From Sphingomonas_R sp036387535 (lineage in GTDB: Bacteria > Pseudomonadota > Alphaproteobacteria > Sphingomonadales > Sphingomonadaceae): 34,775 bases of DNA. The stretch is from the NCBI RefSeq assembly GCF_036387535.1, contig NZ_DASVTO010000103.1:1-34775 (forward strand). The letters are read 5' to 3'. The notes beneath the pieces are model-generated. The model searched no databases. It had not been told where the DNA came from and saw nothing but the letters and a program-made list of their open reading frames with translations. The position numbers were made by a program, and so were the translations under genes. Within the stretch, counting starts at the first letter, position 1. The number at the start of each line of letters is the position of its first letter. Shown here one piece after another: positions 7,525-15,646 of this stretch.

Positions 7525-8553
7525 ATGCGCGCCTTCGATCTTGTCCGCCCCGTCCTGTTCCGTATCGAGGCGGAACGCGCCCATGCCCTGACCATGCTGG
7601 GGCTGGCCCGGCTGCCGGAACGCACCCCGACGGTCGATTCCAGCCTGGCATCGACCGTAGCCGGGCTCGATTTTCCCAATCCGATCGGGCTTGCGGCGGG
7701 CGTCGACAAGGATGCGGTGGCGCCGTCCGGCTTCCTCACGCTCGGTTTCGGTTTTGTCGAGGTCGGGACGATGACGCCGCTGCCCCAGCCCGGCAACCCG
7801 CGCCCGCGGCTGTTCCGCCTGGCCGAAGACCGCGCGGTCATCAACCGGATGGGGTTCAACAATGGCGGGCTGGACGCCGGACTCGCGCGGCTGAAGGCGC
7901 GGCGGCCGCGCGGGATCGTCGGCGTCAATGTCGGCGCGAACAAGGACGCCGCCGACCGGATCGCCGATTATGCCGCCGGGGTCGCGCGGGCGTCGGCCGT
8001 CGCGGATTATGTGACCGTCAACATCAGCTCGCCCAACACGCCGGGCCTGCGCGGCCTGCAGAGCGGGACCGAGCTGGACACGTTGCTCTCGGCCGTCCGG
8101 TCGGCGCGCGGTGCGGTACCGGTGTTCCTGAAAGTCGCGCCCGATCTGGACACGGCGCAGATCGACGGGATCGCCCGGGCGGCGATCGACAGCGGAATCG
8201 ACGCGCTGATCGTGTCCAACACGACAATCGCGCGCCCGCCGCTGCGATCGGCAAGGGCGGTGGAGGCGGGCGGCCTGTCCGGTGCGCCGCTGCGCGATCT
8301 CGCGCTCCGGCGGCTTCGGGATTTCCGGGTGGCGACCGGCGGCGCGCTGCCGCTGATCGGGGCTGGCGGGATCGCCTCGGCGACGGACGCTTTTGCCCGC
8401 ATCCGCGCGGGGGCGGCGCTGGTGCAGATCTATTCGGCATTGATCTACGAAGGGCCCGGCCTGGCGCGACGAATCGTCCGCGAATTGCCGGCGCTGTTGG
8501 CGCGGGATGGGTTCCGCAACATTTCGGAAGCCGTGGGCACGGCAGGCGATTAG
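7525..8553 (+). CDS. pyrD: Quinone-dependent (class 2) dihydroorotate dehydrogenase
   Basis: A 342-residue FMN enzyme oxidising dihydroorotate to orotate in pyrimidine synthesis, peripheral to the inner membrane. The N-terminal amphipathic helix pair (LVRPVLFRIEAERAHAL) marks class 2, which docks on the membrane quinone pool. FMN-site motifs are NPIGLAAGVDKDA, VGTMTPLPQPGNPRPR and RMGFNN. The catalytic Ser is in NISSPNTPGLRGLQ, typical of class 2. The C-terminal FMN phosphate site is GAGGIAS with the IYSALIYEGP segment. Start ATG 7525 gives the standard length. Intact. Confidence 0.96.
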   Translation: MRAFDLVRPVLFRIEAERAHALTMLGLARLPERTPTVDSSLASTVAGLDFPNPIGLAAGVDKDAVAPSGFLTLGFGFVEVGTMTPLPQPGNPRPRLFRLAEDRAVINRMGFNNGGLDAGLARLKARRPRGIVGVNVGANKDAADRIADYAAGVARASAVADYVTVNISSPNTPGLRGLQSGTELDTLLSAVRSARGAVPVFLKVAPDLDTAQIDGIARAAIDSGIDALIVSNTTIARPPLRSARAVEAGGLSGAPLRDLALRRLRDFRVATGGALPLIGAGGIASATDAFARIRAGAALVQIYSALIYEGPGLARRIVRELPALLARDGFRNISEAVGTAGD

Positions 8554-8627
8554 GCTTTTCCGCCTCGCCGGCCGGGGTTAGAATCGCGGCAACGAAAGGC
8601 TCGCGGATAGGGCCGGCAGGAGCGGGC

Positions 8628-10403
8628 ATGCGCGAACTGGAAGTCTTTCCCAATCTGGTGACGATGTTCTTCACGCGCGCCGGCGAGCGCGGCGATGCGC
8701 CGTTCCTGTGGGCAAAGCAGGATGGTGCCTGGGTCGCGACCAGCTGGACCATGGCGGCGAAGCAGGTGGCGGCGCTGGCGGCGGCGCTGGCGCGGCTGGG
8801 GCTGGCGCGCGGCGATCGCGTGATGCTGGTGTCGGAAAATCGCCCCGAATGGTGCATCGCCGATCTGGCGATCATGGCGGCGGGGTGCATCACCGTGCCC
8901 ACCTACACCACCAATACCGAACGCGATCATGCCCACATCCTGGGCGATAGCGGCGCGCGCGCGGTGATCGTATCAACGGCGAAGCTGGCACGCACGCTGC
9001 TGCCGGCGGTGCTGCGGTCGACGCATTGCGACATCATCATCGGGATCGAACCGCTGGGCGTGGGGCAACAGGCCGGTAATGTCCGCTTTGCGGACTGGCG
9101 CGGCCTGATCGCCGCCCGGACCGCCGATGTCGCCGCCTGCGCCGCGGCGGCGGATTTCACGCGCGACGATCTCGCCTGCATCATCTACACATCCGGCACC
9201 GGTGGCGCGCCGCGCGGGGTGCGCCAGCATCACGGCGCGATCCTGCATAATGTCGCCGGCTGCACCACCGTCATCGCGGAGGATTTCGGCTGGGACGAGG
9301 AGGTGTTCCTGTCCTTCCTGCCGCTCAGCCATGCCTATGAACATAGCGGAGGCCAGTTCTTCCCGATCGGGCTGGGCGGGCAGATCTATTATTCCGAAGG
9401 GCTGGAGAAGCTCGCCAGCAATATCGAGGAGGTCCGCCCGACGATCATGGTCGTGGTGCCGCGATTGTTCGAGGTGTTGCGCACGCGGATCCTGAAACAG
9501 GTCGGGAAACAGGGACGGCTGCCCAATTACCTGATGGCGCGGGCGCTGGAGATCGGCGGACGCGACCGTCGCTGGCGCGATCTGCCGATGGAGCTGATCC
9601 TGTCGCGGACGCTCCGCCCCAGGATCGCACAACGCTTCGGCGGGCGGCTGAAGGCGATGGTGTCGGGCGGCGCGCCGCTCAACCCGGAAGTCGGCCGCTT
9701 CTTCACCGCGCTCGGCGTGACGCTGTTGCAGGGCTATGGCCAGACCGAAGCGGCGCCGGTGATTTCGTGCAACCGCCCATCGGCGGGGATCAAGATGGAC
9801 ACGGTTGGCCCGCCGTTGAAGGGCACCGAGGTGCGGATCGCCGACGATGGCGAGATCCTGGTCCGCGGCGAATGCGTGATGCACGGCTATTGGCGCAATC
9901 CGGCCGAAACCGCACGCGTCCTGATCGATGGCTGGCTGCATACCGGGGACATCGGCCATATCGACGACGCCGGCCGCGTGGTCATCACCGATCGCAAGAA
10001 AGACCTGCTGATCAACGACAAGGGCGAGAATGTCGCCCCGCAGCGCGTGGAAGGCATGCTGACCCTGGAACCCGAGATCGTACAGGCGATGGTCTATGGC
10101 GATCAGCGCCCGCACGTCGTCGCACTGGTGGTCCCCGATGCCGACTGGGCGCGCGAATGGGCCGAGGCGCGGAACAGACCCCTCGCCGGGCTGCACGACG
10201 ACCCGGATTTCACCCGTGCCCTGTCGGCTGCGGTCGACCGGGTGAATGCCGGCCTGTCGGTCACGGAAAAGGTCCGCCGGATCGCGATCGCCGACGAGCC
10301 CTTCACGATCGAAAATGAGGAACTCACGCCGTCAATGAAGATCCGGCGCCATGTCATCCGCAAACGCTATGGCGCGCGGCTGGACGCGCTCTACCGCAGG
10401 TGA
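8628..10403 (+). CDS. Long-chain fatty acid--CoA ligase (AMP-forming)
   Basis: A 591-residue adenylate-forming enzyme of the FadD15/long-chain acyl-CoA synthetase type, activating fatty acids through an acyl-AMP. The phosphate loop is YTSGTGGAPRGV (the usual TSGTTG-K/PKG with TGG and R variants). Later come SFLPLSHAYEH, the A5 motif GYGQTEAAPV and the hinge region LHTGDIGHIDDAGRVVITDRKKDLL, followed by a C-terminal cap ending MKIRRHVIRKRY. The final conserved Lys in LTPSMKIRR is present. Start ATG 8628 has AGGAG 6 bases upstream. The fatty acid preference is not readable. It stands 74 bases after pyrD and may share its transcript. Confidence 0.9.
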   Translation: MRELEVFPNLVTMFFTRAGERGDAPFLWAKQDGAWVATSWTMAAKQVAALAAALARLGLARGDRVMLVSENRPEWCIADLAIMAAGCITVPTYTTNTERDHAHILGDSGARAVIVSTAKLARTLLPAVLRSTHCDIIIGIEPLGVGQQAGNVRFADWRGLIAARTADVAACAAAADFTRDDLACIIYTSGTGGAPRGVRQHHGAILHNVAGCTTVIAEDFGWDEEVFLSFLPLSHAYEHSGGQFFPIGLGGQIYYSEGLEKLASNIEEVRPTIMVVVPRLFEVLRTRILKQVGKQGRLPNYLMARALEIGGRDRRWRDLPMELILSRTLRPRIAQRFGGRLKAMVSGGAPLNPEVGRFFTALGVTLLQGYGQTEAAPVISCNRPSAGIKMDTVGPPLKGTEVRIADDGEILVRGECVMHGYWRNPAETARVLIDGWLHTGDIGHIDDAGRVVITDRKKDLLINDKGENVAPQRVEGMLTLEPEIVQAMVYGDQRPHVVALVVPDADWAREWAEARNRPLAGLHDDPDFTRALSAAVDRVNAGLSVTEKVRRIAIADEPFTIENEELTPSMKIRRHVIRKRYGARLDALYRR

Positions 10404-10405
10404 CG

Positions 10406-10777
10406 CTATTTGGCGGCGGTGTAAGGGGTGAAGGACCCGAGACCGCAGGACCCCATCGGAATGCGGCTGCCGCGATCGACGACGGAAATGATGTCACCCC
10501 GGCATAATTGCGTGGTGGGCGTACGCGAAACGATGATCGGATCCATCCGAAAGCCGCAACCGCCCGCCGGCTGGTTAAGATAGCTGACGCGCCCGACGCG
10601 GTAGAGGATGCTGTCCGGCTTGGTGAAAGTCGTCGAGGATCGCACACGCGGCAGCGAAATGCAGTCGACCGGCTTGCCTGCGACCTTGCCGGTCAGCGCC
10701 TTGTCCAGCTTCGGATCGGCCAGCGCGGGACGGGCCAGCGCCAGCACCGCCAGGGTCAGGATCATCGGCACACGCAT
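10406..10777 (-). CDS. Small exported protein of unknown function
   Basis: A 123-residue protein with a clear signal peptide: MRVPMILTLAVLALARPALA with an ALA cleavage site, then about 100 mature residues. Four cysteines remain (in VDCISLP, GGCGF, QLCRG and GSCGLG), suggesting two disulfides in the periplasm. The pattern VDCISLPRVRSS resembles small hypothetical proteins I associate with sphingomonads, but I cannot name a function. It is convergent with the acyl-CoA ligase (stops 2 bases apart) and 18 bases after gloB on the same strand. Confidence 0.75.
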   Translation of the reverse strand: MRVPMILTLAVLALARPALADPKLDKALTGKVAGKPVDCISLPRVRSSTTFTKPDSILYRVGRVSYLNQPAGGCGFRMDPIIVSRTPTTQLCRGDIISVVDRGSRIPMGSCGLGSFTPYTAAK

Positions 10778-10795
10778 GGCATCACTCCCGTAAGC

Positions 10796-11524
10796 TCAAC
10801 CGCGAAACGCATCCTTGGCGGTCCGCCGCGCGGCCAGTGTCGCAACGTCGGGAGAACGAACGAAGGGATTGGTCGCCCGTTCCAACCCGACCGTCGTCGG
10901 CAGCGTCGGCCGACCCACCGCCCGCAACGCCTTGACTGCGGCCGCGCGGTCCCGGATCGCGGCATTGTCCGGTTCGGTCACCAGCGCGAAGCGGGCGTTG
11001 GATGCGGTATATTCATGCGCGCCATAGATGCGCGTATCGGGATCGAGCGCGGCGATCCGGCCGAGCGCGCGGTGCATCTGCGCCGCCGTTCCTTCGAACA
11101 ACCGCCCGCATCCCATCGCGAAGATCACATCGCCCGAAAACAGCATGGCGGGCTCGGCCAGGTGGAACCCGATATGCCCGGCAGTGTGCGCGGGCAGTTC
11201 CAGCACGGTCGCGGCAACCGCGCCGATCCGGACCGTATCGCCCTCGGCCACCCCGCGGTCGAGCGTCGGGATCCGGTCGGCCTCCGCGGCCGGACCGGTG
11301 ATGGTGCAGCCGGTCGCCGCCTTGATCGCGGCATTCCCGTCGACATGGTCGCCATGCCAGTGCGTGATCCAGATCTGACCGATCGTCCAGCCCCGCGCGG
11401 ACGCCGCGGCCAGCACCGGACCGGCCGCACCGGGATCGACCACCACGGTGTCACCGCTGCGGTCATCGTGCAGCAGCCAGATATAGTTGTCGCTGAGCGC
11501 GGGGACGCAGACGACCTCGATCAT
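10796..11524 (-). CDS. gloB: Hydroxyacylglutathione hydrolase (glyoxalase II)
   Basis: A 242-residue metallo-beta-lactamase-fold hydrolase that splits S-lactoylglutathione to lactate and glutathione. The binuclear metal motif is THWHGDHVDG (HxHxDH), with further ligands in the AHTAGHIGFH segment and the Asp in FSGDVIFAMGCGRLFEG. The C-terminal part has YGAHEYTASNARFAL, the glutathione-binding region of true GloB. Length is near the usual 250. It starts 1 base after the gloA stop, so the two glyoxalase steps are in one operon. Confidence 0.93.
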   Translation of the reverse strand: MIEVVCVPALSDNYIWLLHDDRSGDTVVVDPGAAGPVLAAASARGWTIGQIWITHWHGDHVDGNAAIKAATGCTITGPAAEADRIPTLDRGVAEGDTVRIGAVAATVLELPAHTAGHIGFHLAEPAMLFSGDVIFAMGCGRLFEGTAAQMHRALGRIAALDPDTRIYGAHEYTASNARFALVTEPDNAAIRDRAAAVKALRAVGRPTLPTTVGLERATNPFVRSPDVATLAARRTAKDAFRG

Positions 11525-11525
11525 C

Positions 11526-11939
11526 TCACCAGCTGCCGGTATTCGGCATCGACGCCCAGGGTTCGGCCGGCGCCAGACTGCCCTTCTGGAGCAGTTCGAT
11601 CGAGATTCCGTCCGGCGTCTTCACGAACGCCATATGCCCGTCGCGCGGCGGGCGATTGATGGTGACGCCCGCATCCATCAGCGTCTGGCAGGTCGCGTAG
11701 ATGTCGTCGACCTGATAGGCGAGGTGGCCGAAATTGCGACCGCCGGCATACTCCTCAGGGTCCCAATTATGGGTGAGTTCGACCTGCACATCCTCCTGCC
11801 CCGGTGCGGCGAGAAAGATCAGCGTGAACCGCCCCTTCTCATTCTCCATCCTGCGGACTTCGGTCAGGCCGAGCAGGTTGAAGAAGCGGATGGTGGCGTC
11901 CGGGTCGGACACGCGGATCATGGTGTGGAGATAGCGCAT
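11526..11939 (-). CDS. gloA: Lactoylglutathione lyase (glyoxalase I)
   Basis: A 137-residue metal-dependent lyase that turns the methylglyoxal-glutathione hemithioacetal into S-lactoylglutathione. Vicinal-oxygen-chelate ligands are visible as His in MRYLHTMIRV, Glu in VQVELTHNW, His in NFGHLAYQVDD and Glu in GISIELLQKG. The GRFTLIFLA and DGHMAFVKTPDG strands also fit. Size fits the short bacterial form. First gene of the gloA-gloB pair, with gloB following after one base. Confidence 0.94.
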   Translation of the reverse strand: MRYLHTMIRVSDPDATIRFFNLLGLTEVRRMENEKGRFTLIFLAAPGQEDVQVELTHNWDPEEYAGGRNFGHLAYQVDDIYATCQTLMDAGVTINRPPRDGHMAFVKTPDGISIELLQKGSLAPAEPWASMPNTGSW

Positions 11940-11983
11940 CGCAACTATCTAGGGCGCACGGCGGCATCTGCAACATGCGCGGT

Positions 11984-12652
11984 TCAGCGGCCCGATGCGG
12001 GCGGCGTCGGCATCGCCGCGATCCGCGCGGCTTCCTCCGAGATTTCCGGCGCCCCGGAGTCCAGCGTGCGGGCGGATGCCAGGTCACGCACCGCGCGGGC
12101 ATGATCGCCCTGCCGACGTGCAAGCGCCGCGGACAGGAGCCAGCCGAGCGGATCGTTCGGCACCAGTTTCACCGCCTGATCCAGATCGCCGCGCGCGGTG
12201 GCGAGATCGCCCAGCGCCACCCCGGCGCGGGCGCGGTCCAGATACGCCTCCCCGCGCATGACATCGCTCAAGACCGGCAATGCGATCGCCCGGTCGAGAT
12301 CGGCGCGCGCCTTGGCCGCATCGTCGCCGGCCAGCGCGGCATTGGCCGCCTGCACCCACAGCCCCGCCGCGCGGCCGTCGCGCTGCTCCTCGGCCTGCGC
12401 CGCGGCCTGTGCAAAGGCGATTTCGGCCGGTGCCCAGCGCGACTGCGCGACATAGGCCAGCCCCACGCACAACCGGGCCGGCAATCCCCCGCCGCTTTCC
12501 CTGGACCAGCGCTCGCCTTCCGCCACGGCCGCGGCGGCGTCGGTCTTCACCAGCGCGGCACAGGCATCGAACCGCCTGGCCGTGGGATTGACGGGCGATG
12601 GCGGCCCCGCCGGGGTCGTGGCGGCCTGAAGCAGGAGGAGAAAGGCGATCAT
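11984..12652 (-). CDS. TPR-repeat protein
   Basis: A 222-residue protein with a short hydrophobic start (MIAFLLLLQAA) and then Ala-rich helical pairs typical of tetratricopeptide repeats: about residues 75-105, 110-140 (LAGDDAAKARADLDRAIAL), 143-175 (GDLATARGDLDQAVKLVPND) and 178-205. It probably serves as a periplasmic or membrane-attached scaffold. The ATG at 12652 overlaps the hydrolase stop (ATGA), so the two are co-translated. No enzymatic motif is visible; family-level description only. Confidence 0.75.
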   Translation of the reverse strand: MIAFLLLLQAATTPAGPPSPVNPTARRFDACAALVKTDAAAAVAEGERWSRESGGGLPARLCVGLAYVAQSRWAPAEIAFAQAAAQAEEQRDGRAAGLWVQAANAALAGDDAAKARADLDRAIALPVLSDVMRGEAYLDRARAGVALGDLATARGDLDQAVKLVPNDPLGWLLSAALARRQGDHARAVRDLASARTLDSGAPEISEEAARIAAMPTPPASGR

Positions 12653-13380
12653 GGCGTGTCCAGCAGGCGGGCGACCGTCGCGATCAGCAGCGCGATGTCC
12701 TGCGGTCGCGACAGTCGGTGGTCGCCATCCTTGATCAACAGCGTCTGCACGTCGGCTGAACGAAGCGCGGCGGCCAGCCGTAGCGCGATCGCACAGGGCA
12801 CGTCGGGATCAGCCTGCCCGTGCAGCAGCCGGACGGGTGCGTCGATCGCGATGCCGTCATTCAGCAGCCGCGCCGCCTGCCCGCTGTCCCAGAAGGCGCG
12901 GGTCGTGACGTACGCCGCATCACCATATCCGGACGGCTCGACGATGCGGCCATCCCGGACCAGCGCGCCGCGCGCGGCGGCATCGAACCCCCACTCGGTA
13001 AAATCCGGCGCAGCGGCGATCCCGACAAGCCCCACGATCCGGTCCGGCCGCGCCAGGGCGGCAAGCAGCATCAGCCAGCCGCCCATCGATGATCCTACCA
13101 GCAGCACCGGGCCGGCGACGACATGGTCGATCAGGGCCAGCACGTCGTCGCGCCAGTCGGCCAGCGTCTGATCCTCGAACCGGCCCTCGCTGGCCCCGCA
13201 ACCGGCATAATCCAGCCGCAGCATCGCCCGCCCCTGCCCGGCCGCCCACTGGTCCAGCGCAAGCGCCTTCGACCCGGTCATGTCCGACATGTAGCCGGGC
13301 AGGAACATCAGTACAGGCCCGCGGCCCGGGCGGTAATCATAGGCGATCGCCGGGCGATCGGGGCGGGTGAAGCGCGGCAC
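12649..13380 (-). CDS. Alpha/beta-fold hydrolase
   Basis: A serine hydrolase of about 243 residues. The fold begins with LMFLPGYMSDMTGSKA (oxyanion region), then the nucleophile elbow VGSSMGGWLML, an acid candidate in LLHGQADPDVP, and the catalytic His in IKDGDHRLSRP. The layout resembles small palmitoyl-thioesterase/ABHD10-like enzymes. The start is uncertain: GTG 13380 comes 5 bases after the symporter stop and gives the compact N terminus VPRFTRPD; an ATG at 13446 would place 22 Arg-rich residues inside the symporter gene and looks wrong. Coupled downstream to the TPR gene. Confidence 0.82.
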   Translation of the reverse strand: MPRFTRPDRPAIAYDYRPGRGPVLMFLPGYMSDMTGSKALALDQWAAGQGRAMLRLDYAGCGASEGRFEDQTLADWRDDVLALIDHVVAGPVLLVGSSMGGWLMLLAALARPDRIVGLVGIAAAPDFTEWGFDAAARGALVRDGRIVEPSGYGDAAYVTTRAFWDSGQAARLLNDGIAIDAPVRLLHGQADPDVPCAIALRLAAALRSADVQTLLIKDGDHRLSRPQDIALLIATVARLLDTP

Positions 13381-13384
13381 GACC

Positions 13385-14698
13385 TCAGCCGTTCGGATCG
13401 GGATCAAGCCCCGCGCGGCCCGCCTGCGGCGTGTGGGTGGGCGCATGCGGGGGCTCGATCTCGGCGGGTTCGCGCACCTCCAGCTGGCCTTCCCATTTGG
13501 CGACGACCGCGGTCGCGATGGCGTTGCCGACCACGTTGGTGCCGGACCGGCCCATATCGAGGAACTGGTCGACCGCCAGGATCAGGACCAGCCCCGCTTC
13601 GGGAATGCCGAAATGACCCATCACCGCGGAAATGACGACCAGGCTGGCGCGCGGCACGCCCGCCATGCCCTTCGACGTGATCATCAGGATCAGCACCATC
13701 GTGATCTGCTGCCCGATCGAGATGTCGATACCGTACAGCTGCGCGATGAACAGCGTCGCGAACGTCATGTACATCATCGATCCGTCCAGGTTGAACGAAT
13801 AGCCGAGCGGCAGCACGAAGCTGGCGATGCGACGCGGGACACCGAACCGGTCGAGCGCCTCCAGCGTCCGGGGGTAGGCAGCTTCGGACGATGCCGTCGA
13901 GAAAGCGAGCAGGATCGGTTCGCGGATATAGCGGATCAGCAGCCCGGTGCTCGGCCCGATGAACAGCCGCGCCGCCAGGAACAGCGTCGCCCACAGCACG
14001 GCCAGGCCGAGATAGAAGCTGCCGATGAACTTCCCGAAGGTCAGGAGAATCCCGAGCCCGTTGACCGCCACCGCATGGGTGATCGCCGCGAACACCGCCA
14101 GCGGGGCCACGCGCATCACATAATCGGTGATCTGCAGCATCAACGCGACCAGCGATTCGACCCCCCGCACGATCGGTGCCGCTTTCTCGCCGATCGCGGT
14201 CAGCGCGACGCCCACGAACAGCGAGAAAACGACAATCGGCAGGATGTCGTTCTTCGCCATCGCGTCGAAGATCGAGGTCGGCACGATATGCGTCAGGAAA
14301 TCATGAAGGTTGAAGCCCTTGGCATCCAGGCCCAGCGTCTCGGTAACGGGCGGTAGCGGCAGGGACAGCCCGCGCCCCGGCCCAAGCAGATTGACCAGGA
14401 TCAGGCCCAGCGTGAGCGACACGATCGTGGCGGAGATGAACCACAACATCGTCCGCGCCCCGATCCGCCCGAGCGCCGCGGTGTCGCCCATATGCGCGAT
14501 GCCCACGACCAGGGTGGAAAACACCAGCGGCGCGATGATCATCTTGATCAGGCGCAGGAAGATGTCGGTGACGATCGTGAACCCGTCGGCAATACCCTTC
14601 AGCCGGTCCGGATCGGTGATCGTCAGGTTGAGGACGAACCCGACGACGATGCCGAGGATCATGCCGATCAGGATGTAGAGAGTGAGGCGTTTCGCCAA
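13385..14698 (-). CDS. Dicarboxylate/amino acid:cation symporter (DAACS family)
   Basis: A 437-residue inner-membrane symporter of the GltP/DctA family for C4-dicarboxylates or acidic amino acids. Signature regions are the first helix LTLYILIGMILGIVVGF, the Ser-rich re-entrant loop FSTASSEAAYPRTLE, SFNLDGSMMYM in helix 7, the second re-entrant loop SKGMAGVPRASLVV, and DMGRSGTNVVGNAIA. The start is TTG 14698 with GGAG 7 bases upstream; there is no in-frame ATG at the family N terminus and the open frame upstream runs into repeat sequence. The tail is Pro/His-rich and nonconserved. Substrate not decided by sequence. Confidence 0.9.
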   Translation of the reverse strand: MAKRLTLYILIGMILGIVVGFVLNLTITDPDRLKGIADGFTIVTDIFLRLIKMIIAPLVFSTLVVGIAHMGDTAALGRIGARTMLWFISATIVSLTLGLILVNLLGPGRGLSLPLPPVTETLGLDAKGFNLHDFLTHIVPTSIFDAMAKNDILPIVVFSLFVGVALTAIGEKAAPIVRGVESLVALMLQITDYVMRVAPLAVFAAITHAVAVNGLGILLTFGKFIGSFYLGLAVLWATLFLAARLFIGPSTGLLIRYIREPILLAFSTASSEAAYPRTLEALDRFGVPRRIASFVLPLGYSFNLDGSMMYMTFATLFIAQLYGIDISIGQQITMVLILMITSKGMAGVPRASLVVISAVMGHFGIPEAGLVLILAVDQFLDMGRSGTNVVGNAIATAVVAKWEGQLEVREPAEIEPPHAPTHTPQAGRAGLDPDPNG

Positions 14699-14780
14699 GA
14701 CGATGCTCCGGTTGAGAAGACGCCGATAAGGCGGGAAAGGCGCGGCGGGGTCAAGTTTTGCGGTGTCCCTGCCCTGATCG

Positions 14781-14863
14781 TCGTCCCGGCGGAGGCCGGA
14801 ACCTCCCGACGAAGAAGCGCTCACCCCAAGCCCAAGGGGAGATCCCGGCTTTCGCCGGGATGA
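14781..14863. repeat. Imperfect REP-type inverted repeat pair
   Basis: Arms 14781-14808 and 14836-14863 are inverted copies matching at 22 of 28 positions, each with its own hairpin (CCCGGC..GCCGG and ATCCCGGC..GCCGGGAT). It lies between the divergent symporter and the unknown protein at 14913. Its core GTCATCCCGGCGAAAGCCGG type is a very common dispersed repeat in sphingomonads and relatives. Confidence 0.8.
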
Positions 14864-14912
14864 CGGTTCGGGTGCAGGGAACCGCAACCCGCTCGCGGGC
14901 GTCCCTGACGGC

Positions 14913-15602
14913 ATGATCGCATCGCCCGCCGCCGTCACCATTGCCGTCCCCGCGCCGCGGCCGGGCTGGTTCCTGTGCGATGCGGTGGGGGGGCCCTTCG
15001 CCGCTATGGTCGGCATGCGCGACGCGCAGGGGCGGAGCGCGATCACGCTGGTGCCGCGCGGTGCGGGCGCACCGTCGACGCGTGTGTATCAGGTTGGCAT
15101 GGGCGATGCCGGCATGAGCCAGATCCACTATCCGCTGTCGCAGAACGGCCGGCCCGCGGGCGATCTCCATGATGTGCAGCCCGGCGTGCTGGCCGACCCC
15201 GCTACGGCCTGGTCGCCGACATTCTCGTCGGTGACGATCGCCGGGCGGACGCTCGACTGCCGCTGGTTGCCGCGCACGCTGTTCGCCGGGCTGGACGCGC
15301 GGCGCAGCATCTGGGTGACGGAAGGCACAGGCGGCATCGTCTATCGCAGCTTCGATGCGGCGCGGCCGGGCCGGGCGATCGTCGGCGCCGGCCTCGACCG
15401 CAGCAGCCCAGCGACGCTGACCATCGGCAAGGGCATCCGCGACCGGATCGCCGGCGCCACCCGCTTCCGCTTTGCCAATCGGGGCTATGGCTACACGATC
15501 CTCGTCCCGGATCACGGCGCAGCCAGAGTAATGGTCACGCGCGGCAGACGAGTCGTGCAAACCGAGGTACTGCTCGGCCACATGCTGCACGATCCCGGCT
15601 AG
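14913..15602 (+). CDS. Protein of unknown function
   Basis: A 229-residue protein I do not recognise. It has no signal peptide or membrane segment, and looks beta-rich with many short strands and Gly turns (QNGRPAGDLHDV, IAGRTLDCRWLPRTLF, ANRGYGYTILVPD). A Trp/Tyr-rich middle and a repeated 'TxxxGR' type turn suggest a compact beta fold. Third-position GC is high, as for a true gene of this chromosome. ATG 14913 is the first start after the repeat; no strong ribosome site is seen. It ends 44 bases before thrS. Confidence 0.65.
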   Translation: MIASPAAVTIAVPAPRPGWFLCDAVGGPFAAMVGMRDAQGRSAITLVPRGAGAPSTRVYQVGMGDAGMSQIHYPLSQNGRPAGDLHDVQPGVLADPATAWSPTFSSVTIAGRTLDCRWLPRTLFAGLDARRSIWVTEGTGGIVYRSFDAARPGRAIVGAGLDRSSPATLTIGKGIRDRIAGATRFRFANRGYGYTILVPDHGAARVMVTRGRRVVQTEVLLGHMLHDPG

Positions 15603-15646
15603 TCCACGCTTGCCCGCCGCCACGCGGCTGACGCATAAGCCGCCGC

